A stretch of DNA of 64,000 bases from Sunxiuqinia sp963974515 (GCF_963974515.1 NZ_CAXBDD010000002.1:91146-155145), one strand, 5' to 3'; positions 38,801 to 46,369 are shown, numbered from the stretch's first letter. Notes: generated by a model from the letters alone, not told the origin. Made by a program: numbers and translations.

Positions 38801-38922
38801 AAGTCGCTTTCCGAACGGCCGTCTATTTGTATCGAAGCCGGATCTAAATCGTTTGGATAGCGCGCATTCTGGCTGGTTCCATCGCGTACAAGAATTGGTA
38901 TGGGATCGTTGCATTGTTTCAT
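35857..38922 (-). CDS. eCIS baseplate J/gp6-like protein (Afp11/Pvc11-like)
   Basis: A 1021-residue baseplate protein. The C-terminal third carries the clearest signature: YYTRVSERLRHKNRAITLWD, YERLVLQEFPDISKVKCLNH, then HVNLIVVPDLQ, and FIEPQASSLIKLHVNNPLYE, typical of gpJ/gp47-type wedge proteins in eCIS clusters. The N-terminal region (SLFLSFLRLFKKQQDQLN, VLFELAKNVEPAMLQAGTALK) matches the opening of 'putative baseplate assembly' proteins, and the centre is a series of beta domains. It starts 4 bp inside the end of gp25, so the two are coupled in translation. It should form the main wedge ring around the hub. Confidence 0.85.
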   Translation of the reverse strand: MKQCNDPIPILVRDGTSQNARYPNDLDPASIQIDGRSESDLIDYACEFASLLNFYDLKNQLDGDWQAFFLQLKNHPGATLTGDLSPQASLFLSFLRLFKKQQDQLNGLSKKHLDTFFRDVLRIQPKGPVADQVHVLFELAKNVEPAMLQAGTALKAGKDKAGQELVYALNEDIVVNHATVEAVKSVFVDSKDSQLVHAGQAANTLDGLEEELPEGDAKWPPFGKTSFAKAEIGFALASPVLWLQEGTRKITVTLSLRADDDFEIPASIRSQAFKIYLSGEEEWLGPYHSTPSLGKVSGRFQMQLILNLPASEKPVAYYNGTVLDGSFHSIFPVLKAVPDTSSSAYLNAFLQQVSLETARIDVEVSGIQSLTLQNDQGSLDPTKAFLPFGSEPVRGSSFDLGYEEAFTKKLNEFKIHVDWMDVPSSNLRSYYNSYSLSANQFKTSLSYRNKNDQISTKTIDLFNPSNNQSQASYTVSENPLLVSIIPQVLINAQLSSSSGKKSFNLIQKKYNFFPGNKLVKFKLPKLTVQAGAPKNGFVKFELLDDFLHRDYRQKYVKATVEYVDGDLVLPKEPYQPKIKSISLDYRASSSTVDFSRTSEAAYHEKDVEFFHLGAFGQREVHGYLLSKTDWLSTNEVTLVADYSQQGELLIGLKNIAKGQILNLLIQVAEGSANPQKEKEPVSWSILARDYWMELRSDQLLADATNGLLKSGIVKINLPAETQTEHRWMPDGLVWLRASVKENPDAVCQLIDIHAQSAVAKLLEAEKHPEHLQTHLEAETISKLLKPNGAIKKVKQPYASFGGRSEEEDKAYYTRVSERLRHKNRAITLWDYERLVLQEFPDISKVKCLNHTCETLERAPGHVNLIVVPDLQNRNAVNVLQPRVSKATLEDVRSFIEPQASSLIKLHVNNPLYEEVQLEFQVKFRTSYEFGYYKKELNRELIEFLSPWATGRQAEIHFGGRIEKSVLLKFVETRNYVDFVSHFKMFHLASGQQPLDVDSAVATNSRAILVSHSKHIIHNYNS

Positions 38923-39344
38923 TTCTTCACATTTGTGCCTTCATTGATATAAAATGGATAGACATAGTTTTTTCTTGAATTGGTCGAACTGATGGTGTAT
39001 TCCAGCAGGATATTCACCAGTCCCTGGTTTTCGCCATCGTTATACAAATCAATCTTATGCAGCAAAATTCGTGGCTCATGGTATAAAATGGCGGTTTCAA
39101 CCAAGTTGGAAATGTAGGTTTTTACCGAAACACTCAGCGGTTCAAAAATCATGTCCGTCAAATCGCAACCAAAATCGGGATGCATAATCCGTTCGCCCAG
39201 CCGGGTAGACAACAAAATCTCAAGACTTTCTTCAATGTCCTTTTCATCGGAGGACATACTGACCTGCCCGGCTTTTTTTGAGAAGGTGGGTGGAAAGCTC
39301 CAGCCGGTGCCTAAAAATGAAGTGTATCGTTCGTTGTTTTCCAT
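38919..39344 (-). CDS. gp25-like baseplate protein (Afp9/Pvc9-like)
   Basis: A 141-residue gp25/lysozyme-fold baseplate protein. FLGTGWSFPPTFSKKAGQV is followed by DEKDIEESLEILLSTRLGER and MHPDFGCDLTDMIFEPL, the conserved gp25 core with the GERxMxPxFG motif. In contractile tails this protein links the wedges to the first sheath ring. It is unusual in its start: the spacer before it is almost entirely a five-unit heptamer array that runs into the ATG, leaving no recognisable ribosome-binding site. It overlaps the following baseplate gene by 4 bp. Confidence 0.92.
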   Translation of the reverse strand: MENNERYTSFLGTGWSFPPTFSKKAGQVSMSSDEKDIEESLEILLSTRLGERIMHPDFGCDLTDMIFEPLSVSVKTYISNLVETAILYHEPRILLHKIDLYNDGENQGLVNILLEYTISSTNSRKNYVYPFYINEGTNVKK

Positions 39345-39378
39345 GATGCTTGATGCTAGATACTCGATATTTGATGCT
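39344..39378. repeat. In-register heptamer array (5 x 7 bp) abutting the gp25 start
   Basis: Five consecutive 7-base units read on the plus strand: TGATGCT, TGATGCT, AGATACT, CGATATT, TGATGCT. All share N-GAT-N-Y-T and are in perfect register. The array fills the 37-bp gap between the PAAR and gp25 genes, and its first base is also the first base of the minus-strand gp25 start codon. Similar units recur in spacers at 52-57 kb. Confidence 0.85.
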
Positions 39379-39381
39379 TAA

Positions 39382-39672
39382 TTAACCTCCGATAATAACG
39401 GTCGGTGCGCCAATGACAATCGTTCCGCCGTGTGCTGTTGAGTCGCCCATGCGGGCAGCAGGCATACCGCCAATCAACACCGTACCTGAGCCTGCAACAA
39501 TGGTGTCAGGCGGACCGGTACAAGTCAGCAGATCGCCCACGCGTGCGGCCGGCATGCCACCAATTAATACTGTCGGACATCCTGGTGGCAACGCCGGTCC
39601 GCCAACATGTGGGACTGTTCCGTTTACCATCGGACAAACATGCATATCTCCTACTCGTGCTGCTGGTGGCAT
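39382..39672 (-). CDS. PAAR spike-tip protein
   Basis: A 96-residue PAAR protein, the sharpened tip that caps the spike. It opens PPAARVGDMHVCPM and has the repeated pattern PTVLIGGMPAARVGD, GTVLIGGMPAARMGD and a final PTVIIGG, with Cys and His positions (HVCP, LTCTG, STAHGG) expected to bind a metal at the apex. It sits directly after the VgrG-like spike gene. In AFP/PVC the tip gene follows gp25 instead, so order is slightly changed. There is no C-terminal extension, so it is a plain tip rather than an evolved effector. Confidence 0.95.
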   Translation of the reverse strand: MPPAARVGDMHVCPMVNGTVPHVGGPALPPGCPTVLIGGMPAARVGDLLTCTGPPDTIVAGSGTVLIGGMPAARMGDSTAHGGTIVIGAPTVIIGG

Positions 39673-39683
39673 CGTTTTCGTTT

Positions 39684-41438
39684 TTAGTTAATTTGCACCA
39701 ATGAACCTTCCACTTTAAGTACCCCAGACGACTTAAGTTCGGTTATTCCTGAGCCTTCAACCGTCATATTAGCAGAAGCTTTCATCTCCACATTGGTCCC
39801 CTCAAACATGAGGTTACCTCCGGCTTTCAGGATCAGATCGCTGGCAGCCTCCAGTGTGATACCTGAACTGTTCATCGTAATACTGTTTCCATTTTCATCT
39901 TCAAGCAGAATATCGCCTGAATCTTCACTCAGTTGCAGTTGCTTACCGCCAGGCGTACTGATGGTGATGCTTTTCTCCTGATCATTGAAAACAAGCTTCA
40001 GTCCATCACGACTGGCGTAGCCTTTCTCATGATTGTCGTCCTTAGCGTCAAAAGCGGCCGGCTTCGAGCTGCTGTTTAGCATGCCCAACACCACTGCATC
40101 GCGCGGATCATCGTTCAGAAAGCCAACAATGACTTCATCGTCAATTTCGGGTCTGAAAAAGGTGCCCCGGTTGTTGCCGGCATCCAAGGTGGCTATTCGT
40201 GTCCAGATTCCTTCGTCCTGACTGGAAACCAGTGGTAATTTTACCTGGATGCGAAATTCTCCCTCCGGATCGCCTTCCAAAGCTGAAACAATGCCAATTT
40301 GCAAACCGTTGACTCCCGGCAAAACTCCGGAAGCCGGTTGATCCATGACGTTATTCAGTTGATGCCCCAACCAGTTTTCATCCAAGCCAAACTGAACATG
40401 TGAAATCCAGCCGCCCCGTGAAATTTCGTGATTCACCGACGACACAAAGACATTTCCGTTGAAGCGATCGCCCAGGCCATTGAGAGCGATCAAATGCCCT
40501 GGTTTCACATCGGGAAAACCCTGAAAGCTCAAACGTCCTTTGATTTTTGAAAGCTTGCTTTTCAACTTCCGGCCATCAATCCAGGATTGCAATTCATCTG
40601 ACTTTAACTGTCCGCCATGTTTGAGATGGAATTTCGCCACGCCTGTTGTTTCTGCTAAATCCGAACTGCTCAGGTTGCCAGGTTCCGCGCTGCCATCATC
40701 AGCCGAATCCAGTTCCAGTACTTCCAGGCTGGTGTTATCCCACGATTGGCCATTCACTTCGGCATACTGACCGCGGGCATCCATTTCGGCTTCAAACTCC
40801 AGGATATTGGCTCCGTAGGTTAAGCTTAAAACCGGCTCAGTACTTAAATCAGGTGCCTTAAAGCTAAGCTTGCCATCATCCGCCAAAATCAATTTATTAC
40901 AGGCATCGGCACGACTCAGCAAAAAGTCCCAATCAGTAGCGTGCATTTGCACCAAACGCGCGTTGGTAAAGTCAGAGGATTCAATTTCATCTGCCTGCAG
41001 CCCGTGTTCTCCGGCCAACTGCTCACAAACATCGCTGTCCATCAAATCGTGAAAGTACCGGCTGTTACGGTTCAAAGTCATTTTATAAGCCTTGTCGCGA
41101 CATTCAATCATCAAAGCCGATGAGTTGTTTTTGCGAGTCTTCAGCGCATGTTTGGTTATCACCCCTTTAAACAAGCTCTGCTCTTCGGAATTGTAACCCA
41201 CCTGGATTTCCAGCTCGTTGCCGGGCAGGAATAAGGCACCACTGCTGATCGCAAAGTCCTCGTCAGACGCCGAACCATCGCGAATGTTCACTTTGGCAAA
41301 AGCAATCCTATTCACTTCCTTAACGATTTGGATTCCCATGACACCAACGGTATCGGGAATGGGCTCACCATTAATTAAAAGTGTGCTGGTGACGACTTCC
41401 GAAGGAGAAGAAATGGGTATGTTGCGCTCGCTACTCAT
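39684..41438 (-). CDS. VgrG-like spike protein (Afp8/Pvc8-like)
   Basis: A 584-residue central spike. The first ~350 residues are a gp27/phage-GPD-like hub (LLINGEPIPDTVGVMGIQIVK at the start). A gp5 OB-fold follows (LQIGIVSALEGDPEGEFRIQVKLP, then GTFFRPEIDDEVIVGFLNDDP). The C-terminal ~100 residues form a triple-stranded beta-helix with short hydrophobic repeats (ITMNSSGITLEAAS, LILKAGGNLMFEG). A trimer of this protein forms the membrane-piercing needle, with the PAAR protein at its tip. It overlaps the LysM gene by 4 bp. No toxic domain is attached at the end. Confidence 0.93.
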   Translation of the reverse strand: MSSERNIPISSPSEVVTSTLLINGEPIPDTVGVMGIQIVKEVNRIAFAKVNIRDGSASDEDFAISSGALFLPGNELEIQVGYNSEEQSLFKGVITKHALKTRKNNSSALMIECRDKAYKMTLNRNSRYFHDLMDSDVCEQLAGEHGLQADEIESSDFTNARLVQMHATDWDFLLSRADACNKLILADDGKLSFKAPDLSTEPVLSLTYGANILEFEAEMDARGQYAEVNGQSWDNTSLEVLELDSADDGSAEPGNLSSSDLAETTGVAKFHLKHGGQLKSDELQSWIDGRKLKSKLSKIKGRLSFQGFPDVKPGHLIALNGLGDRFNGNVFVSSVNHEISRGGWISHVQFGLDENWLGHQLNNVMDQPASGVLPGVNGLQIGIVSALEGDPEGEFRIQVKLPLVSSQDEGIWTRIATLDAGNNRGTFFRPEIDDEVIVGFLNDDPRDAVVLGMLNSSSKPAAFDAKDDNHEKGYASRDGLKLVFNDQEKSITISTPGGKQLQLSEDSGDILLEDENGNSITMNSSGITLEAASDLILKAGGNLMFEGTNVEMKASANMTVEGSGITELKSSGVLKVEGSLVQIN

Positions 41439-42172
41439 CGTTTGGTTTTGTCGATTGGTGGAAAATGAATCCGCGTGCCCACAGGAATCTGCCGCAAGCT
41501 GCGTAGCTTATTCGCTACGGCCACTTCGCGGTAATAGCCCGATTCTTTGTAAATCCGGTGTGCCATCAAAGGCAAGTTGTCCTGCTCCTTTAAAATCCGT
41601 ACATGAGTCAAATCCGGCGATTCCGATCGCTCGCGGGCAACCCGCAGCGCATCCGCCATCGATTCCACAAAAACGCACCTGGCTTTAGCCCGCAGGGGTG
41701 TGCCATCGGGTTTAAACAAGGAGTACGTGATGGTCAGATCCTTCAACTTTCCCCGAAACAAAAAGCTCCCCCACTGAATTTGAAGCAAGTTGGGCGCATG
41801 CGTATCACCATTGTATTTGAACACAATGCTTTTGAACCGTGCAAGCTGATCATCCACTGTTTCGCTTGTTTTTAGGCCCAGAATATTGGCTCCCGGAAGT
41901 GGACTGTTCGCTAAAACGCCTGTTCCGTCGAACAGCAAATCCGTTTCAAAATTCTGCGGCTTTTGCACCCGGAACCGAACATCAGCCCCCGTTGTTCCAT
42001 CGGCCTGCGACTCGTCGAACACCGTACTAAACCTCTGTTGAATTTGTTCTGGATTGACCAATACTTCATATTCAAAATCATCGCCCGAACGCGGGTTAAA
42101 CGGCTCGGTGCTTTCGCAGACGTTGATTTTCATCTTGGTCAGTTTTCCTTCCAGTCCGGTAAATAGCTCCAT
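41435..42172 (-). CDS. LysM baseplate protein (Afp7/Pvc7-like)
   Basis: A 245-residue protein. It starts LTKMKINVCES, continues with the baseplate-hub region FEYEVLVNPEQIQQRFSTVF and IQWGSFLFRGKLKDLTITYSL, and ends with a LysM-like module (THVRILKEQDNLPLMAHRIY, then IPVGTRIHFPP). This is the usual make-up of the Afp7/Pvc7 protein, like gp53/gpX in phages, which clamps tube and hub in the inner baseplate. The stop of the 54-aa upstream gene lies 1 bp before its start, and its own end overlaps the spike gene. Confidence 0.9.
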   Translation of the reverse strand: MELFTGLEGKLTKMKINVCESTEPFNPRSGDDFEYEVLVNPEQIQQRFSTVFDESQADGTTGADVRFRVQKPQNFETDLLFDGTGVLANSPLPGANILGLKTSETVDDQLARFKSIVFKYNGDTHAPNLLQIQWGSFLFRGKLKDLTITYSLFKPDGTPLRAKARCVFVESMADALRVARERSESPDLTHVRILKEQDNLPLMAHRIYKESGYYREVAVANKLRSLRQIPVGTRIHFPPIDKTKR

Positions 42173-42173
42173 G

Positions 42174-42338
42174 TTATCGCTCTGTTTTTTGTTTCAGAAT
42201 TTCCATGACCTGATCCACACACTCCTTAATCAGATCTTCCCGCGAACTTTGATCACGCAAGGAAGAAGCGCCGGCTTCGTCGCGTCGGTTTTCCGACACG
42301 TTTGCCCTGACTACAAGCTCTCGAACAATGACCGGCAT
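42174..42338 (-). CDS. DUF5908 small eCIS protein (Afp6/Pvc6 position)
   Basis: A 54-residue protein found by translating the gap between the second tube and LysM genes. It starts MPVIVRELVVRANV, has a polar centre (SENRRDEAG) and ends with an amphipathic helix REDLIKECVDQVMEILKQK. This matches the short DUF5908 proteins of Bacteroidota eCIS loci and occupies the place of Afp6/Pvc6. The stop is one base before the LysM start codon, and the start is 5 bases after the stop of the second tube gene, so it is a coupled operon member. Its role is unknown. Confidence 0.85.
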   Translation of the reverse strand: MPVIVRELVVRANVSENRRDEAGASSLRDQSSREDLIKECVDQVMEILKQKTER

Positions 42339-42343
42339 AAGTG

Positions 42344-42790
42344 CTAGATTTTAAGGATTTTGAAATAGTTGTACTGCAACTTAATCGATTCAACAACCAC
42401 TTTGCTTTCTTCGGCATTGAAGCCGGAAACCGACCACGAAACCGGGTAAGCATTGACCACATACCAGGCCGCCACAGGAACATGGTCCGCATTGAGCAAG
42501 GCGATGGTTAAGTTGGTGGGTTGAAAGTTGAAACTCTCAATGGCATTACGACACCACAGTAAAATTCCAGATCCGGTAAACATGCCTCGCTTCAGCACGA
42601 TGTTTTGATACTTCGTGCGGGTAGGAAGCTGGTGTGTAAACCGGTTTTCACCGCCCTCCTTGAATTCTTCCGTTTCCACGTCCACCGACAAACCTTCCAC
42701 TTCCTGGAAGCGAAAGTCGCTGGGAAATTGTGGCAGCAGCTCGAAAACAACGGAGAAATGAAATCCAACAGGTGGATAGGTAAAGTCCAT
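42344..42790 (-). CDS. Second tail-tube protein (Afp5/Pvc5-like)
   Basis: A 148-residue tube protein of the gp19 family. VGFHFSVVFELLP opens the fold, then FRFQEVEGLSVDVETEEF, NIVLKRGMF and a C-terminal VVVESIKLQYNYFKI. It differs clearly from the first tube protein while keeping the same strand order. Where two tube proteins occur in eCIS, the second forms the first ring(s) joining tube to baseplate, so this is probably the tube initiator rather than the bulk polymer. It lies 12 bp behind the first tube gene. Confidence 0.9.
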   Translation of the reverse strand: MDFTYPPVGFHFSVVFELLPQFPSDFRFQEVEGLSVDVETEEFKEGGENRFTHQLPTRTKYQNIVLKRGMFTGSGILLWCRNAIESFNFQPTNLTIALLNADHVPVAAWYVVNAYPVSWSVSGFNAEESKVVVESIKLQYNYFKILKI

Positions 42791-42802
42791 ATTTGTTGTG
42801 GT

Positions 42803-43234
42803 TTAGCTCATTTCCATGGACAGGCCTTCGTGCGCCAGCTCCAGCGTTTCAATAGCCACCTCGTTTCCGTCAGATTTCAGGTCGGTACTTTGCACCTTCA
42901 CGGGCCAGGCATTCTTAATCTTCCAAGTCAGAACCGGTGCGTGCTCCTCGTTCAGCAAGCTGATGATGATGTCGCGACGCTCAATGGTGTTCAGCTTCAC
43001 GGTGTTCCACCATTCAAAAAACTCGTTATCTTTCTGAAAAACACCCCGTTTGAGCGTGATGTTGGAAAACTTCTGCATGCCCGGCATTTTCAGTTTGCTG
43101 TACTCAGGCATTGAGCCATCGCGGTATTCGATCACTTCGGTTTCGACATCGAGGCCTGACACTTCAGAAAAACCAAGTTTGGTACCTGCCCATTCAACCT
43201 GAAAATGAAATTTTGGAATTGGATATTCAGCCAT
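42803..43234 (-). CDS. Main tail-tube protein (Afp1/Pvc1-like)
   Basis: A 143-residue gp19/Hcp-like tube protein. It starts YPIPKFHFQVEW, then the conserved LGFSEVSGLDVETEVIEYR, KFSNITLKRGVF, and a C-terminal VAIETLELAHEGLS. Stacked hexamers of this protein should form the inner tube carrying the payload. It follows the sheath gene by 37 bp, giving sheath-tube-tube order. In AFP/PVC the tube comes first and three sheath genes follow, so this locus is a reduced, Bacteroidota-type arrangement. Confidence 0.93.
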   Translation of the reverse strand: MAEYPIPKFHFQVEWAGTKLGFSEVSGLDVETEVIEYRDGSMPEYSKLKMPGMQKFSNITLKRGVFQKDNEFFEWWNTVKLNTIERRDIIISLLNEEHAPVLTWKIKNAWPVKVQSTDLKSDGNEVAIETLELAHEGLSMEMS

Positions 43235-43271
43235 AATGTTTCTTTTTTAAATCAGTTAATAAAGGTTTTGG

Positions 43272-44681
43272 TTAGGATTCCTGCAGTTTGTGAGAGAACC
43301 GGAGGATGATAAATTCTGCCGGACGAACAACTGCCATCCCGATTTCAATATTCATGCGTCCTTCCAGGATATCGAGCGAGGTCATGGTCTCGCCCAAACC
43401 CACCTTCACGAAGTAGGCATCTTCGGCTTTGGCTCCGGCTAAAGCTCCGGCGCGCCACTGCTTGGTCAAAAAGTTCTCGATCATTGCTTTCACACGCACC
43501 CAGGTATTGGCATCGTTGGGTTCGAAGACCACCCACTGTGTTCCTTTTTTGATCGACTCTTCGGCGAAGTTGTAAAACCGGCGAACAGGAACATAGCGCC
43601 ACTCGTTGTCATTTCCAGCCAAGGTCCGGGCTCCCCAAACCAGGGTTCCTTTTCCAAAGAAGGAGCGAATGACATTGATTGACTTTCCGGTCGAATGAAC
43701 ATTCAGCCCATCCTGTTCTTCGTTGGTTACTTTCTTGTCAGGACCAACCACTTCGCGGACCCCCACATTGGCAGGAGCTTTCCATACCCCACGATTACTG
43801 TCGACCCGGGCATAAATACCAGCCACTGCACCTGATGGAGGCAGGGTGACGCTCAACTTGGCCAGCTGTACCTTGATGAGGTTATACAATTCCATATCGG
43901 CCGTAATGTCGCTGAGTTTATCGCCATCGTAGCTGGTTGTACCGGCTGGAGGATCCGTTTCGGTATGGGCAATGCTCACATCACTTTCGTTGTAAACATA
44001 GGGCAATATGGTTCTCAGCCAGGGATAGTAAACCGCGCCGTATTTCAGATAATCAGTTCCCAAACTAATATTGCTCCGCAAAGTATCCGCAAAGCCGGAA
44101 GCTTGGTTGTAGGTATCCAAAATGGTAAAGCGATCCTGGAGCACTTGGCACTGAGTGAGCGCATCCTGGTACAGGCCATAAAAGTTGGCCACAGTTGAAA
44201 TACCAGTCGCATCCGGAAAAACAATCAGGGTAGGTTCATCTTCCTTGGCCAGTTCGGCCAAGCCGCCATTGGCGCCCAAATCGCTTTTGGCGATGGTAGC
44301 TGAATAGTCGCCAACCGAAATAATGTAGCATGGCCCGCCCCCATTGGCAAAATACATTTGCAGCGAATAGTACATCAAAAAGTTCGATTTGGTGGCTGGC
44401 TCGGGCACTTCAATGGTGCGGGTCAAATTACCCGAAGTATCATAGGTATCGTTAATATTGACAATAATACCTGTTTCGGGCTGAGCACCGCCAAAGTATT
44501 CCTTGTATTCAAGCAAGGAAGTGATGCGCGTGGGCACGTTGGTTAAGGATTGGTTGTTCTTTTTCGCTTTCTCGGTGTAGCCGATAAAAGCCGGGATAGC
44601 AGTTTCAACCTCTGCGATAGAGGGAGGCAACAGAGAGATTTCCTCGATGTATACTCCCGGAGTTTTGTACGTTTTGGCCAT
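43272..44681 (-). CDS. Contractile tail sheath protein (single copy)
   Basis: A 469-residue sheath protein. The N-terminal arm carries the family signature KTPGVYIEEISLLPPSIAEV, followed by ETAIPAFIGYTEKA. The C-terminal half holds the conserved GVREVVGPDKKVTNEEQDGL, TLVWGARTLAGNDNEWRYVP, and the final IEIGMAVVRPAEFIILRFSH that interlocks with neighbouring subunits. It forms the outer contractile sleeve. Only one sheath gene is present, against three in AFP/PVC, so the sleeve should be a homopolymer. It is the third gene of the operon. Confidence 0.96.
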   Translation of the reverse strand: MAKTYKTPGVYIEEISLLPPSIAEVETAIPAFIGYTEKAKKNNQSLTNVPTRITSLLEYKEYFGGAQPETGIIVNINDTYDTSGNLTRTIEVPEPATKSNFLMYYSLQMYFANGGGPCYIISVGDYSATIAKSDLGANGGLAELAKEDEPTLIVFPDATGISTVANFYGLYQDALTQCQVLQDRFTILDTYNQASGFADTLRSNISLGTDYLKYGAVYYPWLRTILPYVYNESDVSIAHTETDPPAGTTSYDGDKLSDITADMELYNLIKVQLAKLSVTLPPSGAVAGIYARVDSNRGVWKAPANVGVREVVGPDKKVTNEEQDGLNVHSTGKSINVIRSFFGKGTLVWGARTLAGNDNEWRYVPVRRFYNFAEESIKKGTQWVVFEPNDANTWVRVKAMIENFLTKQWRAGALAGAKAEDAYFVKVGLGETMTSLDILEGRMNIEIGMAVVRPAEFIILRFSHKLQES

Positions 44682-44703
44682 AATCAGTTAAATTTTTTGA
44701 AGG

Positions 44704-45753
44704 TCAGAGATAAATATAAATATCAGAATAAATGGTTGCTGGATCACCCGGATCTGGCTTAATCAAGTCAGGATCAGGATTAGGCAAATCGGTTATCAGG
44801 ACAGAAGCCGCATCTGTTTGGTCGCTTCGCAAAGCGATTCCTTTGATTGGTGCTTCTTTTAGGGGCATAGGACTGTTGGAAACAAAAACATGGTCTCCAC
44901 TATGTGTAAATTCCCAAGGGTTGTCGGTTTCGCGAACCCCCGGGTTGGTCAATTCCAATTCATTGCGGTTGATCACTTTGTAGCGCCACAAAGTTTCCCG
45001 GCGCTTAAAGGCCAACCGATAGGTTTTGGTGGAAACCAGCCCGGCGTTGGTAAACCATTTGTAGTCGACATCGACTTGGCTAAACAGTTCGATGACGCCG
45101 AAGTAGCTGGCCAGCCCCAATTCGGCGGCGTAATAAAAACGGTCCAGTTCGCCACCGTCAAGCATGAGCTTGTAGCGTCCGGCAGAAAAGCCTTCGAGCT
45201 TAAACTGAAAGTTGTAGTGTTCATCAACCGGGGCCAGTTCCTGCGTAGCAAGCACCTCATCCGTATCCACCGAAACCAGCTCGGCAGTCTTCAACCCGGC
45301 GTTGCCATCGTGGGTATGGCTGTATACTTTGCCCGATGTCTTGATCTGATCGGCTAGCGTGGTGGTATCATTTTGATTCAACAACAAGGAATCGGAGCCG
45401 GTATTAAAAACCTCGCGCTTGTTGTTGGCCTGGTTTGAAAAATAATACACTTTGGAGGCGCCAAGATCAAAGGGTAAATTGGAGAAGTTAACAAAGCGTG
45501 GATTAGTCAGCCGCATAAAAAACACCAACTTAAAGGGCACCGAAACCGGATCTTTTTGCAGTATGCCAGTTTCATCAACAGCGGCAAACAGCCTGAAACC
45601 GCCAGCTACATCTTTCTGCTTCAGTCCCAGGTTACGCAAAGTACGCTGAGCAGCCTGTTCAGGTATAAACTGAAAGTCGCCGGATTGCAAGCCCTGGTAA
45701 TAATCAGTCCAAACCTGCAACTCCACTATTTTCTGATAATTAAACAACTGCAT
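44704..45753 (-). CDS. Unknown eCIS-operon protein (349 aa) between cap and sheath genes
   Basis: Not assigned to a named family. It is a soluble 349-residue protein without signal peptide. It looks mostly beta: VPFKLVFFMRLTNPRF, YNFQFKLEGFSAGRYKLMLD, then RLAFKRRETLWRYKVINRN. The C-terminus is proline/aspartate-rich (NPDPDLIKPDPGDP) and ends YSDIYIYL. It lies 3 bp after the DUF4255 gene and 22 bp before the sheath. From position it could be a cap adaptor or plug-type protein at the distal end of the sheath, as described for Bacteroidota particles; this is inference. Confidence 0.6.
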   Translation of the reverse strand: MQLFNYQKIVELQVWTDYYQGLQSGDFQFIPEQAAQRTLRNLGLKQKDVAGGFRLFAAVDETGILQKDPVSVPFKLVFFMRLTNPRFVNFSNLPFDLGASKVYYFSNQANNKREVFNTGSDSLLLNQNDTTTLADQIKTSGKVYSHTHDGNAGLKTAELVSVDTDEVLATQELAPVDEHYNFQFKLEGFSAGRYKLMLDGGELDRFYYAAELGLASYFGVIELFSQVDVDYKWFTNAGLVSTKTYRLAFKRRETLWRYKVINRNELELTNPGVRETDNPWEFTHSGDHVFVSNSPMPLKEAPIKGIALRSDQTDAASVLITDLPNPDPDLIKPDPGDPATIYSDIYIYL

Positions 45754-45756
45754 GGC

Positions 45757-46320
45757 TTAGGGATTTAGGTTAGCTTCGGTAATCGGTGGCGCATCCATCT
45801 TAATGTTGTCGTCGTAAATCGCCAGCAGCTTCACTTTGTACATCACCGAGCACATCTGCTTGGCTCCGAGTGCGCCCCACAAGTTGTTTTGCTGTTCAAG
45901 GGAGAGCGTAAAAAGTTCGGCACTCAACTTAGCTACCTGATCATTTAAATCGGGATAGTTGGCTGGCGTAAACAGGCTGTGTGACTGGAAAAAGCTAATC
46001 ACATGCGAAATGAATTTCAGCGATTCGCGGTAACCAAACTCATCTTCTCCGAAATTCGACGAGATTAAAACGTAGAGATTCACCATTACTTTCGGATCGG
46101 TTTTGGCAATGGTACCCTGGGGGGTTTCGCGGTACAGGTTTTGATTTTTCATTACCCGCTCTTCTTCAATGTTCACCAAGGTCATAGCCAGGTTCGAAAC
46201 CTGCAATTTTCCATTTTTATCAAACATCGGAATCAATTCGACCTTATCCTCTGAACCGGTTCGTAATTTCAGGTAATTGTTGAGCTGAGTTTTTAAGAAG
46301 AAAAGTGCCAATTCAATCAT
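45757..46320 (-). CDS. DUF4255 sheath terminator/cap protein (Afp16/Pvc16-like)
   Basis: A 187-residue DUF4255 protein and the first gene of the operon. It starts MIELALFFLKTQLNNYLK, has the typical LAMTLVNIEEERVMKNQ, then VMVNLYVLISSNFGED and a helical FISHVISFFQSHSLF segment. In AFP/PVC the homologue caps the distal end of tube and sheath and stabilises the particle. Here it is placed first rather than near the end of the cluster, a Bacteroidota-type order. The operon promoter must lie upstream, in the leader that carries two dyad symmetries. Confidence 0.9.
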   Translation of the reverse strand: MIELALFFLKTQLNNYLKLRTGSEDKVELIPMFDKNGKLQVSNLAMTLVNIEEERVMKNQNLYRETPQGTIAKTDPKVMVNLYVLISSNFGEDEFGYRESLKFISHVISFFQSHSLFTPANYPDLNDQVAKLSAELFTLSLEQQNNLWGALGAKQMCSVMYKVKLLAIYDDNIKMDAPPITEANLNP

Positions 46321-46369
46321 ATCAAAATCATTTCATGAATTTCGAAACTGAACGCTTGGTAAACGTAAT

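Noticed and set aside
24816..46320. Interpreting the cluster as a type VI secretion system or a prophage
   Set aside because: There are no TssJ/L/M, TssE-ClpV pairs, capsid, portal, terminase or integrase genes; the DUF4255, DUF5908, DUF4157, tape-measure and AAA+ set is specific for eCIS.
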